NCBI RefSeq assembly: GCF_036669915.1
Contig: NC_089322.1
Location: 4,547,692 to 4,611,691 of the forward strand
Direction: 5' to 3'
DNA length: 64,000 nt
DNA from: Pocillopora verrucosa
Taxonomy: Eukaryota > Cnidaria > Anthozoa > Scleractinia > Pocilloporidae
Positions 8,301 through 20,452 of this stretch are shown here, one piece after another (position 1 is the first letter of the stretch; every line of letters begins with the position of its first letter). The notes under the pieces are model-generated. The model searched no databases and had not been told where the DNA came from. It worked only from the letters and a program-made list of their open reading frames with translations. The position numbers were made by a program, and so were the translations under genes.

Positions 8301-10710
8301 ATGTTACTTCAAGTCGAGTACCGATTTGCATTCGTCTTGTTCTTAGCGGCAAAGACAGCAGAAGGAGCCGGAAATAGTGTTTTCTTTCAAATCAAAGAAA
8401 ATAAATTTTTCAGCTTTGGAGAAGAAAGCCTTTTGTGGTCTGGGACGGGTTCTTTGCTTTCCTGTTCTGTTTTGTGTATGAGGCAAGCCTCTTGCAGAAG
8501 TGCAAACTTTCTGGAAAAAGCTGGACTTTGTTATCTTCTTCGCGACGAAAAAATGCAAACACGTTCAGCAACTGGGCGGCTTTTAGAGCGAGATGGCTCT
8601 TTCTATTTAAAAAAGGTATTTCACGTTGATTTTTTTTTACATGTTATAGTTTTCGGATGACAACTTGCGATCATTTTAGCATTATCACGACCCAGCAAAC
8701 CGTTGCTCGGTCTTTCTCATCAGAGGGAAGACTTTTCACAGCAAAACTGATTACTGTTACTATCATTTCAAGAGACAAAAACTGTGACAAATTTAATTTC
8801 AGTTAAAACAAAACTACGAAAAAGACCAGAGCGTTTAATTCATAGCGCGCCGAAGTAATAAAAAAGGGAAAGTATGAAAATGCATGAATATTCATAAAGA
8901 GCAACATAATCAATGGAGATACGCTTTAAAAAAAGGTATTTTGGTTTTATTAACTGAGTTAATGATGTTCATTGGCCGCCTTCAAGAGATTTTAGAGCTG
9001 ACGTCTCGAGCCATGGCCATCCCTCAGCTTTAAAAACTCAATGTTGGCCAATTTACATTATCGGTCGATAAACCAAATTATCTTGTTCTAAACCCCACCG
9101 TCTTAACACCACCGCTTCTTTCAAAAATTACCCCCTTTGGTTAAAAAATGGAGACGACAAAGACCAGTTACCAGAATTCACTTCAAAATCAAGCTTATCA
9201 AACATAGCACATAAATTATTCAGTTATAAGCTGAAGCCACCAACAACTGAGAGCACAAAAATTACTGACTAATGAGCTTTCAAGAACTTCGTATGCATGC
9301 GCATACGCATGCATGCACGAGGTATGGGTATTAACTGATATGTATTGTTTGACTCCAATGCAGGTTGACCTCCCAGGAATAACCGCTTTAACCCAAGGTG
9401 AGAGCGTAAGATTAGTGTTGATATTGGTAACTGGGAGACAGATTTAAACTGTTATATTTAACTCTCTACAGCCTATCGTTAGTGTGCATATTCTACAGGC
9501 ATACTGTTCTCTACACATTTCCTAAGGTACTGACAAAGAGAATTTGTTCGTCAACCAAGAGCTTCGTTAGTTGGTGATCATTTCCTTTATTTTCGGGATT
9601 CTGATTCAGGGTGATTTTCTAATGAAAAATTAGATGCCAGTCACTCTTAGGGGTCAAATGATTAATGAAATGTTGAAATTAGCTAACTAACTTTCATACC
9701 ACAGACAAACAAGACGCAAGAAAAAAAAACGGGAGTTAGGCATTGCATGGTTTTGAAATATCAAAATTGTGACATCGTAATATAAAGTTGGAAAAATCAT
9801 AAAATGTTAAAACTGAGTAAAGCTTGTCTAAAATATCGTTGAATTATCGGGTCGATGAGCACCTTAGGGAATAAGGATTAGATGATGAGTTGGAAACAGA
9901 GAACTGGCCTTCAATACAGAAATCCAGTTTTAATCATTAAAAAACGTGTTCTCCATTTTTTCAAAACCTTGTGACCCAATAGGTCAAACTATTCCTTCGC
10001 ACTCTGGTTCAACTCAACATTCAGTGGGACACTCGTGCAAGACCCTCCTCAGGAAGAATCCTACTTCAGACTCTGGTGTTTATTGGATTGATCCTATCGG
10101 TGGATATCAGACCAACGCTTTCAAGGCTTACTGTGATATGAAGACCGAGGGAGGAGGCTGGACACTAGTATGGAGCTATTCCTTTACTAATTACAGTCAT
10201 TTTAACAGTAAATCGAATGCGATCACTCCGAGGCCAAATTGGCGGGTGAGATCTGAAGTAGATGTTCCTATCTCCACAACTCCTCCATTAAATGAAACAG
10301 ACTACAACGCCATGAACTTCAGACTCTGGAAACAACTCGGCAGACAGTTCCTCATCAAGAGCAACATAAACAACTGGCTGGTTTGTCATCCGGGAAATGG
10401 CAGTTTGGTTGATTGGCAGGAAGGTGATGTCAACTGTGCGATCATCAAACACGTGACTGACCCTAGTCACAAGGTGGTCCCTTCCAAGTTTTCACCGCAC
10501 CCGCAAAATGGGTATGGACCGCTGCTCTCTTTGAGTGGGCTGCCGAAAAGCTTTTATTACTATTTTGACGGTTACACGGGGATGCATTGGCCTACCCATG
10601 ATCCTCAGGGAAGAAATAAGCCCAACCAAAAGACAAATGTTGTTGATCCACATGGTAACATTTTCACATTTTACCCGGAAAAATCGTTGCATTACCTGGC
10701 AAACAAGTGA
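8301..10710 (+). CDS. U3: secreted PAN-like + fibrinogen-like-start protein (type I) with altered C-terminus
   Basis: Exons are A 8301-8615, B 9364-9397 and C 9983-10710; 1077 nt, 358 aa. Exon A has one extra Lys codon (DEKMQT) compared with U1. Exon C reads GQTIPSHSG...SGVYWIDP...AYCDMKTEGGGW and is open throughout. A deletion of about 100 bp removed the normal IRAE ending and its stop; translation now runs into former 3' UTR and ends TFYPEKSLHYLANK. Splice sites are canonical. The mature protein would therefore have a 14-residue new tail. The function is as for U1 (inferred). The loop after GPLLSLS reads GLPKS, unlike its paralogues. Confidence 0.75.
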
Positions 10711-11092
10711 CGAAAATTAATCAACGTATTAGCTAGATCGTGTTATTCTGATCGAACTCTTAACTCCTCCAACTTTTTTCCCAGTCTAAAAGCATTGCTA
10801 CCAGAAAGAAGAATTTCGGATCAGATTTTGGAAGCTGAAGGTTCATGCTTGATTCGCTCTTATGAGATGAGCACGAGCGAGATCTCCTATTTTGCTGAAC
10901 ACTCCATAAAAAACATGCGCCAATTGGTAACGCAATAAAAAAAAATGTGTAACGCAACACAACAGACAGCTTTCTAAAAGACATTACAGTTTGAACTCAA
11001 ACGTTAAAATTGATGTTAATCTGCACAGGATATCTATTACACAATCACTCCATTAAACATGTTTAGAACTATAATTTGCCTTGTAAACCTCA
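10711..11092. other. 3' flank of U3
   Basis: Homologous to the flank after U1 and U8. Non-coding; nothing else is recognised. Confidence 0.4.
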
Positions 11093-11235
11093 GACTATTC
11101 AACAGCTGGAGACTTGATGGGGAGGGGTGGGGAGCACCTCTACATTTGACCTAATAGAATTTGCCCTACTCGACAGCTGTAGGCTTGATGGGGGAGGGGT
11201 AGGGAGCACCTCTACATTTGACCTAATAGAGTTTG
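11093..11235. repeat. 68-bp minisatellite, two copies
   Basis: Same G-rich unit as at 3333-3540, here two copies. No retrotransposon follows: the sequence continues acaaagggtatgtaggttc at about 11272, an unoccupied site. Confidence 0.85.
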
Positions 11236-12296
11236 CATTGCCCAACATGGTTTGGTGATCATTTCGGGCCTTACAAAGGGTATGTAGGTTCTTCTTCATC
11301 CAGCGTATTAAGCAGCTACGACGAGTTGCTGTATCACGAGTCCAAACTGACTTGTTTTCTGCACCAAAAGGCCTAATGACACAATCGAGAGAACATAGAA
11401 CACCCAAGGGAAGTAAACATTACTCATCTGACACCGGCACACAAAGCGAATTTAAAGAATCAAAGCGGTTAAAAAGATATGTGAGAGACATTTTAGTTCG
11501 AGCTTGAAAAAGTCATCAAATACATATTACTAAATTTAATAAATGCAACAAATAAATTTAAAGGAAAACATTAGAGTGAAAGGATTGCTCAATGAATAGC
11601 CGATGATATTTGAATATATTTTAACATAGTAAACGAAGTTCCGAGTTGTAAAAACATTATTTCTGCGAGTATATTCGGCCGAATTTGACTTAAAATTCAA
11701 AATGTCTTCCTCTGAGATGAGGCTGTTCCATCCGTCTTAAATGTTTACGAGATCTGATGGTGATTTTAGCCGGACAGAAATTAAGCTTTTCATTCTTACA
11801 GTTTGCACTTAAAAAATCGATTATCAATCAATGCCAGATATCTAACAGGATAGAATTTTTACTCTAGATTTAATGGTTTTCTCTTTTTTAGGTGAAATAG
11901 CACATTATAGTCTTTTCGGTGTTTCCATATTCTGTTTGTCTAGACGTTATGATGATTGCATTAAAAACCTGCAGGACTGCAAGGTCATAATAGAGTTGGG
12001 AGTAATTGAAAATTTATTGTTAGAAAGCAAAATGTCAAAGCTATATTGCACCACTCAAAGAGAGAAATACACTTTCAGACGAAGATCACAGAATCAGCAA
12101 ATTTACAATTAACACTAACGATGCAGATCTATTCAGAAAGGTTTCTGACCGTCGCGCGGCGTTTTTCATAAACGAAAAGCGTAAGTAAATATTCTCTGCC
12201 TTTCTGATTTTTCTGCCATTTTCTCAACAAGTAGGCAATTTGTATTTTCATATGTTTACTAAATAAAAAAAATTTGTCGTAAGATTCTCTTGACAG
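11236..12296 (+). promoter_or_regulatory. Upstream region of type II unit U4
   Basis: Homologous to 3541-4614 and 32199-33218. The 5' UTR exon ends at 12180 with a consensus donor gtaagt at 12181; the acceptor cttgacag precedes the ATG at 12297. Confidence 0.5.
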
Positions 12297-12636
12297 ATGC
12301 TATTTCAAGTCGTGTACCGATTTGCTTTCGTCTTTTTCTTGGCAAAGACGACAACTGAAGGATCCGAACATGGCGTTTTCTTCCAAATCAAAGAAAACAG
12401 CTTTTTCGGTTTCAGTGAGGAAAGTCTCGTTTGGTCTGGCAAAACTGACTCTTTGCTTTCCTGTTCTGCTTTGTGTGGGCGGGAAACTTCTTGCAGAAGA
12501 GCAAACTTTCTAGAAAACCAAAGACTTTGTCACCTTCTTCGCGGCGAAATGCAAACAAGTTCAGCAGCTGGGCATCTTTACCAGCGAGATGGTTCTATAT
12601 ATTTAACAAAGGTATTTGCCATTGATGATATGTTGC
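12297..12636 (+). pseudogene. U4: orphan type II exon A
   Basis: Exon A is intact (12297-12611, 105 codons; signal peptide and PAN-like core with four Cys), and its donor is conserved. At about 12636 (after tatgttgcag) the sequence jumps into inter-block spacer, so exons B and C are deleted. Only a truncated secreted PAN-like peptide could be made if intron read-through is used. Confidence 0.75.
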
Positions 12637-13270
12637 AGTACATTCTCTTGAAAACACTGTCAAATTAATAACTATTGCAATTTGATTAAATTTATTTATG
12701 TGAATAAAACGTTGGCTTGTCTTGTCAATAACGTGAACCTTTTCGTTATAGGGGTTGATCGCGATCTTTAAGTCAGGTCACCACAGATTCTCGTTTTCTC
12801 ATATTCAAATCATTCATTGACGAACCTGAGGTTTTTTCTCATATCACAAAATTACCGCTTGACTCCCCTCCGCGAATATTCTGACAAAACGTTACTATTT
12901 AATCAATATACTTGCTGCTGTTCCCTGAGGGAAAATCCTTGTTTTTCGGACTGTACATCTAATTTTTATAAATTTTTGCAATGTAATTGTTTCTACTTTA
13001 TTAAGTAAAAACGAATAAAGGCAAAAATAACAAAAGACATGAAGAAAAAAAAGCAGAATGAAAAGCAAAATAGAAATCATTAAAAATCACAGGGAGGGAT
13101 CCTTTCACTTTTCTAGCAAATTCTCGGCACTATTTGGTATCTGTACATTTAGCCTGCCCTTTTAGTACGTTTTATAACGGTAGCCAACAATATGCATCAT
13201 CATCAAACTTGTAATTGATCCAATTCTCTCGCTGAATTATGCAAGCCTTACTTTTTTCATTTCCATTCAG
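12637..13270. repeat. Inter-block spacer, copy 2
   Basis: Homologous to 6881-7680; it enters abruptly at the U4 deletion breakpoint. Non-coding. Confidence 0.7.
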
Positions 13271-13275
13271 GAAAG

Positions 13276-13627
13276 TGTTACGAGTGTCGATGTAAAACAG
13301 GGTTGTTTCTAGACAAAACTCAGGATCGTCGGTAACAACAACAAACTGTTTTATTTCCACGCACTTGACTTCACTAAGCTTCCTCGCAAATCTCTCTCTC
13401 TGTTCGATGGAACTGTCGCTCTTATATACATAAAGTATAAGGATCTAGAAACTTCTCTAACGAACTAAATTTAGTAGATTAACACGGTTTCTAAATTTGA
13501 ACAATCACGTAAGTAATAGAACGTTCCAGAATGTTCTCTTTACTAGAAGGTCACGTCTAGATGACTTAGGATTCTAGAATGCTCTATTAGAATGTTCTGG
13601 GCTTTACTTAGACAATTTTTCGTAACA
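13276..13627 (-). mobile_element. Solo LTR (352 bp)
   Basis: It begins TGTTACGA and ends TCGTAACA (inverted ends, TG...CA). It is flanked by a perfect 5-bp duplication GAAAG (13271-13275, 13628-13632). Paralogous spacers have the empty site cattcaggaaagtaactcc (for example near 7723 and 59631). On the minus strand a TATA-like box (TATATAAGAG) precedes an AATAAAA signal, the normal LTR order, so it lies in minus orientation. No internal region remains. Confidence 0.85.
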
Positions 13628-13632
13628 GAAAG

Positions 13633-14200
13633 TAACTCCACTTTGCCAGGTGTTTCATACAAAAGACTGTGTTTTCATGTTCGGTTTCAATTTTGTCTCT
13701 TACCAATTTCCTTTTTTTTCTCTTTTTAACTTTGCATTTCAAATTTTTTATTTCTTCACTGTTACATAAAAGAACTTCTATTAGCCTTCCGGTATTTCCA
13801 TATTCTGTTTACCTAGAAGTCATGATAATTGCATTATAAACCTGCAGGACTTGTGCATTTCATTTAAAATGTCAAAATGAAGTTGTGGAGTAATTGGAAA
13901 CGTGTTGTTAAGAAAACACAATGTCAAAGCTGTATTGCTATATCCAAATAGAAAAATTGACTATCACGCGAAGATCACGGAATCATTAAATTCACATTTA
14001 ATATTGTTGATACAGATCTGTTCACAAAGGTTTCTGTGTGTCGGGCGGTGTTTTTCCATCAACAGAAAAGGGTTGGTTTAAATTTCTCTTCCTTTCTGAT
14101 CTTTCTGTCTTGTTTGACTATTTGGTCTATAGGCAGGTAAGTTATATGTTTCATACGTTTACTGACTATACCTGATTTTGTCTCAAGATTCTCTTGACAG
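13633..14200 (+). promoter_or_regulatory. 5' flank and non-coding exon of U5
   Basis: Type I upstream block as at 1-545. The acceptor cttgacag ends at 14200. Confidence 0.45.
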
Positions 14201-16495
14201 ATGTTACTTCAAGTCGAGTACCGATTTGTATTCGTCTTGTTCTTAGCGGGAAAGACAGCTGAAGGAGCCGAAAATGGTGTTTTCTTTCAAATCAAAGAAA
14301 ACAAATTTTTCAGCTATGGAGAAGAAAGCCTTTTTTGGTCTAAAACGGATTCTCTGCTTTCCTGTTCTTTTTTGTGTGTGAGGGAAGCTTCCTGCAGAAG
14401 TGCAAACTTTCTGGAAAAAGCTGGACTTTGTTATCTTCTTCGCGACGAAATATTAAGTTCAGCAGCTGGTCGGCTTTTAGAGAAAGCTGGTTCTTTCTAT
14501 TTAAAAAAGGTATTTTACATGTATATTGTTTTACATGTTATAGTTTTCGGATGGCAACTTGCGATCATTTTAGCATTATTACGACCCGGCAAACCGTTGC
14601 TCGATCTTTCCCATCAGAGGGAAGAGTTTGCACAGCAAAACTGATTACTGTTACTATCATTTCAAAAAAACAAAAACCCTAACAAATATAATTTCAGTTC
14701 AAGAAGACTACAAAAAAGACCAGAGCGTTTAATTCATAGCGCGCCGAAGTAATAAAAAAAGGGAAAGTATTGAAATGCATGAATATTCATGAAGAGCAGC
14801 ATAATCAATGGAGATAAGTCTTAAAAAAAGGTATTCTGGTTCTATCAACTGAGTTGATAATGTTTATTTGCCGCCTTCAAGAGATATTAGACCTGACGTC
14901 TCGAGCCATGACCCTACTTCAGCTTTAGAAACTCAATGTTGGCCAATTTACATTATCAGTCGATGAAATAAAATTATCTTGTTATAAACCCCACCGACTT
15001 AACACCACCGCTTCTTTCCCCGTTTGGTTAAAAAATGGAGACGACAAGACCATTACCAGAAGTTCATTTCAAAATCAAGCTTATCATCCAAAGCATGAGC
15101 GTTCAAGAACTTCGTATGCAGGCATAAGGTATGGGTATTAACTGATATGTATTGTTTGACTCCAATGCAGGTTTACCTCCCAGGAATAACCAGCTTACCC
15201 AAAGGTGAGAGCGGAAGATTAGTGTTGAGATTGGTAACTAGGAGACTGATTTAAACTGCCATATTTAGCCCCTTATAGCCTATCGTTAGTATGCATATTC
15301 TCCATACCAGTCTCTATACATTTCTTAAGGTCCTGACAAGGAGAATTTGTTTATCTATCAAGAGCTTCGTTAGTTGATGATCATTTGCTCTATTCTCGTG
15401 ATTCTAATTCAGGGTTGATTTTGCGATGAAAAAATAGATGCCAGTCATTCTTAGGGGTCAAATGATAAATGAAAAGTTGAAGCAGCTATTTAACTTTCAT
15501 ACCGCAGACAAACACAACGCAAAAAAACGGGAGTTAGGCATTGCATGGTTTTGAAATATCAAAATTGTGACATCGTAATATAAAGTTGGCAAAAATAAAA
15601 AATGTTAAAACTGAGTAAAACTTGTCTAAAATATCATTGAATTGTCAGGTTGATGAGCAAGTTAGGGAATAAAGATTAGATAACGAGTTAGAAACAGAGA
15701 ACTGGTCTTTAATACAGAAATCTTTGTGAAATCCAGTTTTAATCATTTAAAAACGTGTTCTCCATTTTTTCAAAACCTTGTGACCCAATAGGTCAAACCA
15801 TTCCTTCGCACTCTGGTTCAACCCAACATTCAGTAGGACACTCGTGCCAGACCCTCCTCAGGAAGAATCCTACTTCAGACTCTGGTGTTTATTGGATTGA
15901 TCCTATCGGTGGATCTCAGACCAACGCTTTCAAGGCTTACTGTGATATGAAGACCGAGGCAGGTGGCTGGACACTAGTATGGAGCTATTCCTTTACTAAT
16001 TACAGTCATTTTAACCATCACTCGAATGCGATCACTCCGAGGCCAAATTGGCCGGTGATTCCAAGAGTGGATGTTCCTGTCTCCACAACTCCTCCTTTGA
16101 ATGAAACAAACTACAACGCCATAAACTTCTCACTCTGGAAACAACTCGGCAGGCAATTTCTCATCAAGAGCAACATAAACAACTGGCTGTTGTGTCATCT
16201 GGGAGGTGGCAGCTTGGTTGATTGGTAGGAGGGTGACGTCAACTGTACGATGATTAAACAGGTGCCGGATGATCCGAGTAACACGTTGGTTCCTTCCCTT
16301 TTTCTTCCAAACAGGTTGCCCAAAAGCTATGGACCACTTTTCTCCTTGAGTAAGTCGTGGAACACCGTGTACTACTATTTTGATGGCTCTACCATGGACC
16401 ACTGGCCTACCCATGATCCTTCCGGAACAAATTCGCCCAAAAAAATGAGAAATGTTGTAAATCCACATGGTAATATTTTCATTCGAGGCTTATAG
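14201..16495 (+). pseudogene. U5: type I/II fusion gene with one premature stop
   Basis: Exons are A 14201-14509 (103 codons, a two-codon deletion near DEILSS), B 15171-15204 and C 15792-16495; the total of 1047 nt stays in frame. A single CAG-to-TAG change at 16226-16228 (normally DWQEGD) stops translation; the frame beyond is open to HGNIFIRGL. The 5' part, including the start of exon C, is type I (most like U3). From about 16190-16240 onward, exon C and the downstream flank match type II U9 (VPDDPSNTLVPS, WNTVYYYFDG, IRGL). It is thus an unequal-crossover fusion. The truncated product would lack about 90 residues. Confidence 0.8.
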
Positions 16496-16905
16496 CCAAG
16501 GCAGACTGTAACAAATTAATTCTCACACACAGAACGTCCAAAGGCCGATTACTTACTTTGTAAATATGAATACATTACCCAAGTGATAACAATCGATGAA
16601 ATGATCAGTTGTCTAATTTTATGTTGCACCAAATCCTCATATGCTTAGAGCTTCGAAAAGGAAGAATCTCGCACCTAATCATGAAGCTGACGTTTTAAAC
16701 ATATTGTAGGGTTAGACGAGCACAAGGGAAGTGTTGGCTACGTTGATCATGTAAAATCAACTGATTATCTAACTGGATTCTGTTTTTAGAGCAATTTTCA
16801 ATGGGTGCCGAAAGTAACCCAAGATTGCTTTGTTTGTTTACCGACGATTCCCCATAACCTGAGACTTGAGGAGAAGCTGTAAAGGGCTCGAATTACCTTG
16901 AACAT
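16496..16905. other. Type II-derived 3' flank
   Basis: Matches the sequence after U9 (35255-35665) until about 16905, then diverges. Non-coding. Confidence 0.6.
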
Positions 16906-17335
16906 GATTTTAGTTCTTCGGAACTTAGTATATTGTTTGTTAGTGCTAGTCATTGTTCGCACCTTTTATTTCTTAGCCATCCTGTGGCGGAGCTCGCAGC
17001 GCGCAGCGAAGCCCCATACTTATTAAAAATGGTTACTAAACTAATATCAAACTCGATTTTAAAAAGGATTGTGTGTCATCAGTGCAAGAACAAGTCGAAA
17101 GTTAAAATTACATTGCTTCCAGATCACATGATACGAAGGAATTTTAAACAGAAGTGGAAATTCCTTCTCTTTAGTATTTTAAATGCGATATAGTTATTAA
17201 GGTAAACTAACCTATACATTGCTATTATCTTTTGTAAGACTGTATGACAGTGTTGTTAGCTGCATAAGGGTAGAAAAAATGTCTGTGGGGTATGTAGTGT
17301 TAAAATAAAGAGCTGATGTTGATGCAAACGGTGAC
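16906..17335. other. Unrecognised insertion, possibly a retroelement 3' end
   Basis: Not shared with the paralogous flanks. It contains a locally GC-rich motif (ggcggagctcgcagcgcgca near 16985) in an AT-rich setting and ends with aataaagagctgatgttgatg near 17305, a style seen at LINE 3' ends. A short open frame (16933-17193) has no recognisable domain. Confidence 0.35.
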
Positions 17336-17727
17336 ATCGAGAGTCGAGCCCAACAAAGTGAAAAATGATTGTTCGAACTTTAAAACACTACCAAACATAT
17401 ATTACTATATATTACTGGTGTTTTCATTAAAATAAAGTATTGGAAAAGTATTGCTAAGAAAACAAAATGTCCAAGCTGTATTATTATACTCAAATAGAAA
17501 AATGGAATTTCAGATGAAGATCAGGAAGTCAATAATATTACAATTTGTACTACCGGTGCAAACTTATTGAGAAAGGTCTGAGTGTGTCGCGCGGTGTTTT
17601 CCATTGAAATAAAAGGGTGAGTTAAAATTTGTCTACCTTTCTGTCTTGTCTGACTATTTTGTCTATATGTAGGTAATTTATATGTTCCATACATATACTA
17701 TTTATAAGTTTGTGTTAAGATTCCCTC
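17336..17727 (+). promoter_or_regulatory. Upstream block of type III unit U6
   Basis: Homologous to 43560-44300 and 50890-51850 but shorter. It has a likely UTR donor gtgagt near 17618. Confidence 0.4.
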
Positions 17728-19180
17728 TCGGCAAGTCGAGTATCTATTTGCATTCGTCTTGTTCTTGGCGGCAAAGACAACTGAAGGATCCGATATTGGC
17801 GTTCTCTTTCAAATAAAAAAAACCACTTTTTTCAGCTACAGCGAAAAAAGCCTCTTTTGGTCTGGAAAAACTGATTATTTGCTTTCCTGTTAGGCTTTGT
17901 GTGCGAGACAAGCTTCGTGCAGAAGTGCAAACTTTCTGGAAAACCCATAACTTTTTACCTTCTTCGCGGCGAAATGCAAACAAGTTAAAATAAAATGACA
18001 AATTTTTGTTTCATCTGTTGCATCCGTTTTAAAAATTTTAAGGCCGTCAAATTTTGTCAGCGTCCGATCTATTCATAGGACCAGCCAAAGGATTTCACCT
18101 CCAGTCTGCACTTGTAAAATGTTTATGATGATAGAAAATTTGTCAAATTAAACAACTTTTTCGCCGGTGCGGAATGGCCCTAATTCTCTTTCCTAGCTAC
18201 AGTGTGAGGGAGATTTTTTGATAGCGATAAAGATAAAGATAATTTCATTAAATAACAACTCCACATACTTTTTGATTCAGCTCACCAAATCTACCTAATA
18301 GATTCGATCGGTCGTTTACACTAATTTGCGTTTAATATTGGTTCCTTGTTTGATGCTCATAACTAAATTTAGGTCGCCAGCTCCAACTTCCGTTACAGGG
18401 CTAAAGCACACATAGAGGATACTTTGCTAGACTCACTTTTAATGATGAAATTGTTTTTCTAATTTTAAACTATATGATGGTAAAGTAAAACACTTCTCCA
18501 CCCCCTGGTTCTGACCAGCACTTACCTAACAGTAACCTCACGCCATACTCTCCTCAAACAATTTCCAAGGACGTCCTCGAGTGTTTATTGGATTGATCCT
18601 GATGGTGGATCCCAGGTCAACGCTTTTAAGGCTTACTGTGACATGGATACTAATGGCGGGGGCTGGACACTAGTATGGAGCTATTCCTTTACTAACGACA
18701 GTCATTTTAGAGATGATTCAAATGCGATCAGTCTAATAGCAAATTGGCCGGTTACGAATAAGGTGAATGTTCGTATCTCCACAACTCCTCCGTTAAATGA
18801 AACAGACAAATCTTCAGACTCTGGAAACAACTCGGCAGACAGATCCTCATCAAGAGCAGCATAAACAACTGGCTAGTGTGTCATCCGGTAACTGGCAGCT
18901 TGGTTGATTTGCAGAAAGGTAACGTCAACTGTACGATCACCAAATACGTGCATTACGTGGCAGACCCTAGTAAATCATCTTCGGCGCCTTCCAAGTTTTA
19001 CCAAGCACCAACTATGGACCAATGTTCTATTCGAGTGGGCGCTGGAACGGCACCTTTTATTATTTCAATAGTTACACAGGCAAAAATTGGCTTACCCATG
19101 ATCCTTGTGAAAGAAATAGGCTCAACCAAAAGAAAAACGTTCTTGATCCAAACGGTAACATTTTTATTCGAGCCGAGTAG
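17728..19180 (+). pseudogene. U6: degraded type III gene
   Basis: The exon A relic (about 17728-17990) has lost its ATG and acceptor by deletion, has an extra-A frameshift, an in-frame TAG in the Cys core (tgttaggctt) and a truncated end. The exon C relic (about 18490-19180) lacks the acceptor, starts readable sequence at VYWIDPDGG, and is frameshifted where about 17 bp are missing after NETD. It still ends in the family IRAE motif (about 19168-19180). No product is expected. Confidence 0.8.
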
Positions 19181-20452
19181 CAGACAGACAATAACAAACC
19201 TTTACACACATATCTCCCAGAGCTAGTTAACTTATCTGCACAAAATCATTACATTACCTTGAAAAAGTGTGGCGAGAATCATCTGGAGAACCTAGAGGGT
19301 CTTATACTGATAGAATTCTAAATTCCTCTGTCGTGTTTACTGAGAAAAACCCCACCAGAAGGGAGAATTTAGGACCAGATTTTGGAGGCTGAAGCTTGAT
19401 TCACTCTTGCAAGATAAGAACAAGCAAAGCAACAGTTATACTCATCATGTGAAGTCAGGGAATTATTCTTCAGAATTTTGCTTTCCAATGGAGTTTTAGA
19501 GAATTAAAATCACTTCACAAAACTCTGACTTAATGAGGTGCTAGTCACTATTACAGAGACTTCGTAATTTTTTTAAAATTTGTTTTTGTATGCCTTTTTC
19601 TTCTTTGTTTTTGTACAACAAAATTTAAGTTCTTGATGTTTTTAATAATAACTCCCTTTACCGATATTGCTTACAAAACTCGTGCCAGCCACTAAGTTAG
19701 TTAATTGCAATCAGCTAGAGCAATTTTTAGAATGAAATTAATAAATAAGGTTCACTTAAGGAAGCTTGGATCAATCACCACATTAAATAATTGACGTCAC
19801 AGCTTTATATATATTTAAGGCGCAAAATAACGGGTTTAGTAACGAGCATTACTTAATAGTAAAAACATATTTTCCCAGTAACAAAGTTTCAAAACGGTAT
19901 ACCACTTGGTTCTAAAGGGTGCATACCTTTCCAAGACACTTCAATTTCTTTTCTACTATATGTTGAAACTTAGTTTGCCTTCTAGGCTAACTACCTTCGA
20001 AATGCTAATAAAAACAACTTGTATTTCATGTTAAGACCATAGTGTTTGCTTTTACTTATTCTACATTTATAAACCGTAATTGATATATTTCAGGAGCTTT
20101 CCAAAACCACTTTGGGTTTTTTTGGCAATTGAGTACAGCTACCTGACCAAATAAATTCTCGTTAGATTTCTGGATATCATTACAGGTGTTTTTGCCTTTT
20201 ATGATTGTTTTCTCTAACTCATTCCTTAAAAAAGGCAAATTAAAGCTGATCTTTACTTCAAGGTTTTGAATCACGCATTCTGAACATCTGAACACTCAGT
20301 CTCATTTCCAAAAAAACTCGCACACCCATACCTTGTCCGATCCCCGAATGAATGATAAGTATTAACAAATAAAACAGAGCATAAAATCCTTTTAGATTGT
20401 ACTCGAATGCATTACGTTTGTTTTTGTTTGAGAAACAAAACTCGATAAAATC
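19181..20452. other. Spacer between type III and type IV units
   Basis: Homologous to 46558-47723 and 54254-55743; part is reused at 41648-41830. AT-rich and non-coding, with no gene recognised. Confidence 0.5.

Noticed and set aside
9290..9320. Alternating gcatgc/gcatac palindrome before exon B of U3
   Set aside because: A short purine-pyrimidine run in an intron, variable between paralogues; no evidence of function.
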